DNA of 12,002 nt from CAKZQX01 sp034437035. Lineage in GTDB: Bacteria > Chloroflexota > Chloroflexia > Chloroflexales > Chloroflexaceae. The stretch covers positions 1 through 12,002 of the forward strand of contig DAOTUI010000119.1 of NCBI GenBank assembly GCA_034437035.1. Reading direction: 5' to 3'. The position numbers and the translations under genes were made by a program. Shown piece by piece: positions 6,699-12,002 of the stretch. The notes beneath the pieces were generated by a model. That model was not told where the DNA came from. It saw only the letters and a program-made list of their open reading frames with translations, and did not search any database. How positions within the stretch are numbered: the stretch's first letter is position 1; each line of letters begins with the position of its first letter.

Positions 6699-8570
6699 CT
6701 AGCGCAGCGATTTGAACACCATCGTGGTACCGCCAATTTCTACCCGATCATCATGTTGCAACCGCAGCCGATCAACGCGGTTGCGATTAACCCATGTCCC
6801 ATTCGTACTGCCCAGGTCCACAATGGTAAACCCATTCTCCATAAACCGTATGGTTGCATGTTCGCTTGATGTCCGGCTATCTGGTATCACCAGATCGTTG
6901 ACGGTTGCGCGGCCAATTTTATACTCTCTGGTTGGTACCAGACGCAGCTCATTGGGGCTGGCCTTGCCCTGTTCGACGGCCAGCAAAGCCAGCGGTATCT
7001 CGGTATCTCCGTCTACTTCGGTTGGCTTGGCCCCGCCCGATGGGGACGCCGATTTGGGAGGGGGAACGGCAGTCGTCGGCGGTTCCGTGGAAACCCCCGA
7101 TGGTTTTGGACTAAACGTTCCTGTGGGGAGGGGCGCAGGGTGCGAGGATGGGATATTGACTATCGCGGGTTGCCGTCGTTGTGAGGCAATAATAGCTACT
7201 GCTATCAAAACGAGTACCAGAAACACCACAAGCACCAGCACAATCCATAACCAGGCTGGAATACCCCCCGATGACCCGACAATAAACATTCTCTCTTCAT
7301 TATAGACGCTGGTGGTTTTCCCATCCTCGTCGGTCACAATAACTTCAATGACATGCGTACCTTCCTCCAATTCCGAGTCTGGGATCCATTCATACGTCCA
7401 GGTATCTTGGTTATCTGGCTCCTCGCTGAACACAATTTCACCATCAACCAGCATCTCTATCAGTTCAATCGCCTTGTCAGAACGAATATCTGCCGTAATG
7501 AGAAAAGGAGCTCCGAGCGTAACCGTAATTGGCATCGTCATAACAACCGGGGGCGGAGTCGGGGTTGCCGGCGGGGGTGGGGTCTGAATAGATGTGGTCG
7601 CCGAGGCTCCCCCCTGTTTCGTGTTCACACTCAACCCAATAGCGTGGCTCTTACCATCCTCCTCCAGGTTCGAATCGTAGGAAATTTCATATTGCTGGCG
7701 TAGCTCTGTCGCTATATCAGTATAGGTTTTGTCCAATTGTTCCGGGTCATCTACGGAGTAGTAACGCCCATCGGTGGCTAACGTACGCAGGTCAGTTTCC
7801 GATACATCCGTACCGACCCCCATCACATACACCCGCGCGCGCTTATCTTTGGCCTCGCTTAACACGTCAGATATTTCCAGTTGTGTGACCTCTGGGTGGG
7901 GCTGGTTTGAACCATCGGTCATCAAAACCACTGTACGTCGCCCGATGTCTCGTTCGCCAGCAATACGCACCCCATCAAAAGCCCCGTTGTACAACGCGGT
8001 GTAGTTCGACAACTTGTCGCTTACTATCTCTTGCTGAATGCGGTTGCGCACAAGCCCATGGTCTGTGGTAAAGAAGGTTTCGCAATCCTGGCTTGATCGA
8101 GGGAGAGGATCGTCAAAACATTGGGGATATGATTCATCGCCAAAGAGCACCAGGGCTACCTGATCCTCCTCATTCAACGACTCCACAAAATTCTCGGCCG
8201 ATTGTTTAAAGAGATCCAGGCGTTCCTGGCTAAATTTCTTGTTTTCTGGGGAATCCCAGGCAATACTCCCGCTTATGTCCAGAACAAGCACCACTTGCAA
8301 TTTGACATCTTCCGGGGGCATCAGACGAACATCTTCTATGTCTGCTCCCTTGCCATCTTCCGTCAGCACAAAGTTTTGCTCATTGAGATCTGGAAGTGCC
8401 CGCCCCTGCGCATCTGTTGCCGAAGCAAACACCCGAACGGTTGGGAAATCATTGGTATTGGTATCATCAATATGAAGATTAACTTCCTTTGATTGTGCCG
8501 AGACAAGCGGTACGAGCACAATCACCAGCATCACTGCAATACCTATTCCATAGCGGAGGAATTGACGCAT
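6699..8570 (-). CDS. Exported vWA / Ig-like membrane protein with cytoplasmic FHA domain
   Basis: Single-pass protein that joins an extracellular adhesion-type module to an intracellular phosphothreonine reader. An N-terminal signal peptide (about 1-25, ending VSA-QS) is followed by a small beta-rich region, then a von Willebrand factor A domain (about 90-295) with a complete MIDAS metal site: DISGS (98-102), Thr191 and Asp219 (MTDG). A Pro/Thr linker (330-340) leads to an Ig-like region (about 345-430). The membrane helix is at about 437-462, followed by basic SQRRQ, so the C-terminus is cytoplasmic. After a Pro/Ser linker comes an FHA domain (527-623) with GR (553-554), SSEH (Ser569, His571) and NGT (590-592) intact. 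GGAGAAG precedes the ATG. The vWA domain may bind a ligand or partner in a metal-dependent way and pass this to the kinases through FHA. It differs from TerY-type vWA proteins, which are cytoplasmic. Confidence 0.92.
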   Translation of the reverse strand: MRQFLRYGIGIAVMLVIVLVPLVSAQSKEVNLHIDDTNTNDFPTVRVFASATDAQGRALPDLNEQNFVLTEDGKGADIEDVRLMPPEDVKLQVVLVLDISGSIAWDSPENKKFSQERLDLFKQSAENFVESLNEEDQVALVLFGDESYPQCFDDPLPRSSQDCETFFTTDHGLVRNRIQQEIVSDKLSNYTALYNGAFDGVRIAGERDIGRRTVVLMTDGSNQPHPEVTQLEISDVLSEAKDKRARVYVMGVGTDVSETDLRTLATDGRYYSVDDPEQLDKTYTDIATELRQQYEISYDSNLEEDGKSHAIGLSVNTKQGGASATTSIQTPPPPATPTPPPVVMTMPITVTLGAPFLITADIRSDKAIELIEMLVDGEIVFSEEPDNQDTWTYEWIPDSELEEGTHVIEVIVTDEDGKTTSVYNEERMFIVGSSGGIPAWLWIVLVLVVFLVLVLIAVAIIASQRRQPAIVNIPSSHPAPLPTGTFSPKPSGVSTEPPTTAVPPPKSASPSGGAKPTEVDGDTEIPLALLAVEQGKASPNELRLVPTREYKIGRATVNDLVIPDSRTSSEHATIRFMENGFTIVDLGSTNGTWVNRNRVDRLRLQHDDRVEIGGTTMVFKSLR

Positions 8571-8591
8571 AGTAGGCTTCTCCTGCTTCTC

Positions 8592-9542
8592 TTATGGTTT
8601 GGCTACCCGCATAAAGCTCAGTCGAACGTTTGTCCCAAGTCGTATCTCTTCACCATCCTGTAACACATGCTTCTGTACCTCTTTGCCGCCAACAAAGGTA
8701 TGGTTGACGCTGGCCAGGTCATAGATCACAAACTGGTCATTTTCCATACGGATACGCGCATGTTGCCCCGATACTTTATTATCATCCACCACGACACTAC
8801 ATTTAGATGGGTCGCGGCCAATCACAACATCCTCTTTGAGGCGATGTTCGCGCCCATCGCGTATGCCCCCGCGCTCAACCAACCAGGCCAGAACGGGCGG
8901 CTCCGGGTTGGCCAGTTCTGTTTTCGCAACCCCTCCCCCGGGCATACGGCCATGCCCCGGATTGGGCATCGCCGAGCCGGTGGCCTGTTGGGTTGGCGAG
9001 ACGACCGGTGGTTTGGCGGGGGGGTGACTGGTTGGGGGCATTGGTGCTGAAGGCGCTGCCATAGGACCCGGAGGCGCAGCCGCTATGGTCGGGCCCTGGG
9101 GGGCGCCAGCAGGCTTACGTTGAAACAATAGACCAATGACAAACGCCACATTCAACCCCAACACGAGCAATGGAATCAGCGCAAATGCCATACCGGTACT
9201 CACCATTATTTGAGCAAAATACCAGACAATCAGCACCACTTCGACAATGCCTACCAGTGTCGCTATACCATGGAGCACTATCGTGGTTATGCGGGCCCAC
9301 GTTTTGTTTGTCCACAAGCTATACAAAACAGCCAGGCGCGGTATACCCAACAATATGACATAGACAATACCAAGCGCCAGGGCAATAGAGGCAATTGGGA
9401 CATCTGGGGCCTGAAGTTCCTTTATAATATCTTGCGACACGGCCCCAAGAAATATCAAGGGAAACCCGAGCACAATGACATCAACCAACCCCGCCAGCAG
9501 ATTGTAGATAAACGCGGCGGTAATCCAGGGTGTACGTCGCAT
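8592..9542 (-). CDS. Four-helix membrane protein with C-terminal FHA domain
   Basis: Residues 1-140 form four predicted membrane helices (about 8-33, 50-75, 84-108, 118-140) that I cannot assign to a named family. Basic residues at the N-terminus (MRRTPW) and after helix 4 (FQRKPAG) put both ends in the cytoplasm. A Pro/Ala/Gly-rich linker (145-205) connects to an FHA domain (about 215-316). The FHA site keeps GR (242-243) and SGQH (Ser258, His261), but the usual NGT is NHT (280-282). It could be a membrane anchor that recruits phosphorylated kinase or partner proteins. GGAGAAGGA lies before the ATG. It sits 21 bp before the vWA gene and 23 bp after the preceding FHA gene. Confidence 0.88.
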   Translation of the reverse strand: MRRTPWITAAFIYNLLAGLVDVIVLGFPLIFLGAVSQDIIKELQAPDVPIASIALALGIVYVILLGIPRLAVLYSLWTNKTWARITTIVLHGIATLVGIVEVVLIVWYFAQIMVSTGMAFALIPLLVLGLNVAFVIGLLFQRKPAGAPQGPTIAAAPPGPMAAPSAPMPPTSHPPAKPPVVSPTQQATGSAMPNPGHGRMPGGGVAKTELANPEPPVLAWLVERGGIRDGREHRLKEDVVIGRDPSKCSVVVDDNKVSGQHARIRMENDQFVIYDLASVNHTFVGGKEVQKHVLQDGEEIRLGTNVRLSFMRVAKP

Positions 9543-9565
9543 AATATTCCTTCTCCTCGCTGTGA

Positions 9566-9994
9566 CTACAAGCGCTTGAACACTAATTTGGTGCGCCCAA
9601 TCTCAATCACATCATTATTTGTCAGGATGGTTGTTTTCTGGGCGATTTCGTTGACCCGCGTACCATTGTCTGTGGCTAAATCGTGTATCTCAAAGACCGT
9701 TTCTGCTCCCTCAGATGTTCTCCGTATTTTGGCATGCTGCGCGGAGATGGCCGTATCGTCAATTTTCAGATCACAGCCGTGGGCGCTGCCAATAAGCAAC
9801 GAAGCGCCCCGGATACGTACCAGTTCCCCATACCGCGAGCCGCTAATAAAGACGAGCCGAGCCTCAACATCGGCGGTCGCTTCTGGCTTTTCTGGGTTAA
9901 TTAGTTCCGTACGTTGATGGCTCTTTCCAGGGCTCGCCTCATGAACTTTCGGGTCAAGTGTGGTGCGGTTGGAATCATCGAGATGGTTTCCCAT
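9566..9994 (-). CDS. Soluble FHA protein with N-terminal tail; key Arg replaced
   Basis: A 142-residue cytoplasmic protein with a polar, probably disordered tail (1-45) and one FHA domain (about 46-142). The layout resembles GarA/OdhI, in which a phosphorylated Thr in the tail binds the protein's own FHA domain, and the tail here has candidate Thr residues (RTT at 10-12, RTE at 28-30). The strand 3-4 motif, however, is GS (69-70) instead of GR, so the Arg that normally contacts the phosphate is missing. SAQH (Ser84, His87) and NGT (110-112) remain. It may bind weakly, bind an unphosphorylated partner, or act as a scaffold. AAAGGAG precedes the ATG. It is 20 bp downstream of the FHA-kinase gene, a natural kinase-substrate or kinase-reader pair. 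Confidence 0.88.
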   Translation of the reverse strand: MGNHLDDSNRTTLDPKVHEASPGKSHQRTELINPEKPEATADVEARLVFISGSRYGELVRIRGASLLIGSAHGCDLKIDDTAISAQHAKIRRTSEGAETVFEIHDLATDNGTRVNEIAQKTTILTNNDVIEIGRTKLVFKRL

Positions 9995-10014
9995 AGGGTT
10001 CTGTACTCCTTTCC

Positions 10015-11742
10015 TTATACCTCATATATCACCCGGGTCTGGCCAACCCGAATACTCATACCCGGCTCCAGGCGGCAACTCTCACCGGATTGTAAGTGAA
10101 TACTATCGTTGACGATAGTACCGTGCCGCGACATATCAACAATACGGCACTGGCCACTGTCGAAGTCTAACCGAAAATGCTCTCGTGAGATAAGTGTGTC
10201 AGACGGGTCAAGCTGTGCCCGACCTAACACGGTATTTCTGTCGGTAATCGAGATGGTCTTACCCTGGTGGGTTCCGGTTTGTACCCGCAAGGTGCTGTTG
10301 GTACGGGCGACCGGTTGTTCTGGCGATGGGGTGAGCGCCCGCTCTGGAATGCGCCGGATATGGGGCAGGACCAGATTGGTAAATTCGGTGGGTAGCGGCG
10401 TGTTGTGTGGACATTGCAATACCTCAGCAAATTCTAGCGCATACTGAAACCGCTGCGACGAATCTTTTTCCAGGGCCCGTAGGAGGGCATATTCTATATG
10501 GTCTGGTATGTCCGCGTTGAATGTGCGTGGTGGGGGGGGGGTGGCCTCCTGGTGTTGCCGAATGATGGTCATGGCATTCTCTCCGGAGAATGGGACGCGC
10601 CCGGTTAAGAGTTCATACAACACAATAGCGGTGGAATAGAGGTCGCTGGTCGGGTTGACTGGTCGGCCCATAGCTTGCTCATAGGACATATAGGGGGGGG
10701 TCCCGACAATTAACCCGCTCTGGGTACGTGTCACACTGGAGAGTACCCGCGCTATACCAAAGTCTATCACTTTGACGCCCATATGCGGGGAAATCATAAT
10801 GTTATCGGGCTTTATATCGCGGTGGACGATGCTTCGCTGGTGGGCATAGTCAAGCGCCTGCAAGATTTGTGCGATGATAATGAGCGCGGTATCAAGGGGG
10901 AGGGGTTGACCAGAGAGTACCTGCGACAGGTCGGCCCCTTCGACATATTCCATCAGGATATAGGGTTGCCCCTCTATCTGATTGGCTTCGATGACTCTGG
11001 CAATGTGTGGGTGGTTCAGGGTAAGTCCACCTTCCTGGACAAACTTTTTGAGCAGGTAGTCGTCACGCCCGGTTAGTTGTTTGACTGCGACAATCTGGTT
11101 TGCGGTGGTGTCGTGGGCCATCCAGACGCGGGCGATACCGCCTTCGCCCAGTTTTTGCAAAAATTCAAAGCGCCCGAACCGATAGCGGCTCTGGGGCAAG
11201 TTTTCGGGCGGGGCCGGGATAGGGGGGGCGGCATCTTGCGAGAGGTTACTGGTTTCGCGCCGCGTCTCGGTATTATACCGCTCCATCTGAAGGCTAAATT
11301 GGTAGGGCCCGATCTCTATGGCGTCGCCGCGCTCGAGCGCGTAGCGGGCGATGGGCCGCCCATTGACAAACGTTCCATTCTGGCTATTGCGGTCTTCAAT
11401 ACACCAGGATTGATTGGCAAAGAAGATGCTGGCGTGTTCCCGCGAGATGTGCTGGTCGTCTATGTGGATTTCGACCCCGTTGCCGCGCCCGATGGTGAAG
11501 GTTTTGTGGGGCGAAAGCGGCAGGCTCTGGATCAAGTTACCGTTTGTATAGATGTGCAAGTGGGCGCTCGCCTGGTGGCTGTCCTGCTCTTTCGAGCGGT
11601 TGAGGAATACGGCCACGACCCCGATGATGGCGAGTACGATAACCCCACCGGCAAGGGCCAGGGCCAGCATGACGATGAGATTGGTTGAATCATCACCAGC
11701 GAGGGCTAGTGTGAGTATGCCTCTGTAATTGTCGGTTTCCAT
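10015..11742 (-). CDS. Membrane-anchored Ser/Thr kinase with FHA domains on both sides
   Basis: Hanks-type kinase with the order membrane helix - FHA - kinase - FHA. Numbering here is from the upstream TTG; subtract 6 for the ATG start. The membrane helix is at 27-53, with basic NRSK after it, so everything else is cytoplasmic. FHA1 (about 66-155) is complete: GR (91-92), SREH (107-110), NGT (128-130). The kinase (about 196-450) is complete: GEGGIA (205-210), Lys227, Glu243, HRDIKPDN (313-320), DFG (333-335), GTPPYMSYEQ (353-362). FHA2 (about 490-581) keeps GR (513-514) and SREH (525-528), but the NGT Asn is His (RHGT, 545-548). I prefer the ATG at 11742 to the TTG at 11760, although both have weak ribosome binding sites. 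The two FHA domains could bind its own autophosphorylated sites or neighbouring proteins. It is the first complete gene of the operon. Runs of ten G (10532-10541) and eight G (10693-10700) fall inside the kinase domain. Confidence 0.92.
   Translation of the reverse strand: METDNYRGILTLALAGDDSTNLIVMLALALAGGVIVLAIIGVVAVFLNRSKEQDSHQASAHLHIYTNGNLIQSLPLSPHKTFTIGRGNGVEIHIDDQHISREHASIFFANQSWCIEDRNSQNGTFVNGRPIARYALERGDAIEIGPYQFSLQMERYNTETRRETSNLSQDAAPPIPAPPENLPQSRYRFGRFEFLQKLGEGGIARVWMAHDTTANQIVAVKQLTGRDDYLLKKFVQEGGLTLNHPHIARVIEANQIEGQPYILMEYVEGADLSQVLSGQPLPLDTALIIIAQILQALDYAHQRSIVHRDIKPDNIMISPHMGVKVIDFGIARVLSSVTRTQSGLIVGTPPYMSYEQAMGRPVNPTSDLYSTAIVLYELLTGRVPFSGENAMTIIRQHQEATPPPPRTFNADIPDHIEYALLRALEKDSSQRFQYALEFAEVLQCPHNTPLPTEFTNLVLPHIRRIPERALTPSPEQPVARTNSTLRVQTGTHQGKTISITDRNTVLGRAQLDPSDTLISREHFRLDFDSGQCRIVDMSRHGTIVNDSIHLQSGESCRLEPGMSIRVGQTRVIYEV
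10532..10541. repeat. Run of ten G inside the FHA-kinase gene
   Basis: Ten G (C on the coding strand) encode part of TPPPPRTF (residues 407-414) in the kinase C-lobe. A one-base slip would remove the last part of the C-lobe and the second FHA domain. This is the longest mononucleotide run I found in the window. Confidence 0.85.
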
Positions 11743-11805
11743 ACGCTGTCTCGTTTTCAAGCTAACGTCTGTATTCTGGGCCGCCTGTCCGGTACGTCTT
11801 GAGGA

Positions 11806-12002
11806 TTAGTACTCATCGAATGGTTGCGGGGTTCCAGATACAAGGGTTCCTGGTGCGGCGGTGGGTGGTGCGGCGGTGGGTGGTGCGGCGGTGGGTGGCA
11901 CGGCGGTGGGTTGTGGTCGCGGGATTGGCCCGCTATCATTATTACTGTTTGGATTTGCGGGTGCGGGTGTCGGCGGTGCAGGTGATGGGTTTGCGGGCAC
12001 GG
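11806..12002 (-). CDS. C-terminus of a Pro/Thr-rich protein (partial, continues past the window)
   Basis: The reading frame enters from beyond 12002 and stops at TAA 11806-11808. It encodes about 65 residues of low-complexity Pro/Ala/Thr/Asn sequence containing PPTAA repeats, ending in GTPQPFDEY. No domain can be assigned. In this region such linkers join membrane helices to other modules, so this is probably the tail of another envelope protein. Its stop is 63 bp before the preferred start of the FHA-kinase gene, on the same strand, so it may belong to the same operon. Confidence 0.6.
   Translation of the reverse strand, partial: VPANPSPAPPTPAPANPNSNNDSGPIPRPQPTAVPPTAAPPTAAPPTAAPGTLVSGTPQPFDEY
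11851..11910. repeat. 15-bp tandem repeat encoding PPTAA
   Basis: Three perfect copies of TGGTGCGGCGGTGGG (11851-11865, 11866-11880, 11881-11895) are followed by a fourth with two mismatches (11896-11910). On the minus strand they encode PPTAA/PPTAV pentapeptides in the partial Pro/Thr-rich protein. The unit length is a multiple of three, so copy-number changes would keep the frame. The left-edge repeat shares the 14-bp string GGCACGGCGGTGGG (36-49 and 11897-11910). Confidence 0.9.

Noticed and set aside
11077..11688. Long plus-strand open frame opposite the FHA-kinase gene
   Set aside because: It mirrors a gene with clear kinase and FHA motifs and shows no family motif of its own; GC-rich codon use leaves such antisense frames open.
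11743..11760. TTG start for the FHA-kinase at 11760
   Set aside because: The ATG at 11742 is in frame, lies before the membrane helix, and the six extra residues add nothing recognisable; neither site has a strong ribosome binding site, so TTG stays possible.

Overview
The window looks like Chloroflexota (green non-sulfur bacteria and relatives). This is an inference from style, not from a marker gene: moderately GC-rich DNA, many eukaryote-like Ser/Thr kinases, PP2C phosphatases and FHA domains, and long Pro/Thr/Ala linkers (TPTPTP, PPTAA) next to single membrane helices.

Layout. At the left edge (1-160) there is a G-rich 15-bp repeat and a good sigma70-type promoter for the only plus-strand gene (161-1302), a conserved hypothetical protein broken by a one-base frameshift near 550. 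A convergent hairpin (1305-1349) separates it from everything else. From 11742 down to 1362, nine genes run on the minus strand with gaps of 9-58 bp, and most have clear ribosome binding sites, so they are probably one operon. In transcription order they are: a membrane FHA-kinase-FHA protein; a soluble FHA protein; a four-helix membrane FHA protein; an exported vWA/Ig-like protein with a cytoplasmic FHA domain; a small FHA protein; a soluble PP2C-like phosphatase; a transmembrane PP2C phosphatase with two copies of an unrecognised extracellular domain; a transmembrane kinase with an extracellular TPR-like region; and a truncated, chimeric kinase remnant. Upstream, at the right edge, is the C-terminus of another minus-strand protein ending in a perfect 15-bp repeat that encodes PPTAA.

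How the genes work together (inference). The set holds writers (two intact Ser/Thr kinases), erasers (two PP2C phosphatases) and readers (six FHA domains in five proteins). In every membrane member the signalling domain is predicted to be cytoplasmic by the positive-inside rule, while several carry different extracytoplasmic modules (vWA plus Ig-like, TPR-like, paired beta-rich domains). This suggests an envelope-spanning phospho-signalling assembly that senses something outside the membrane. It recalls the mycobacterial PknA/PknB-PstP-FhaA/FhaB cluster and the TerY-P (vWA-PP2C-kinase) triads, but the vWA protein here is outside the cell and FHA-linked, and no substrate or effector gene is visible in the window.

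Several coding regions contain runs of 8-10 G or C. One lies exactly at a frame change in the truncated kinase, so slippage, either biological or an assembly error, should be considered.
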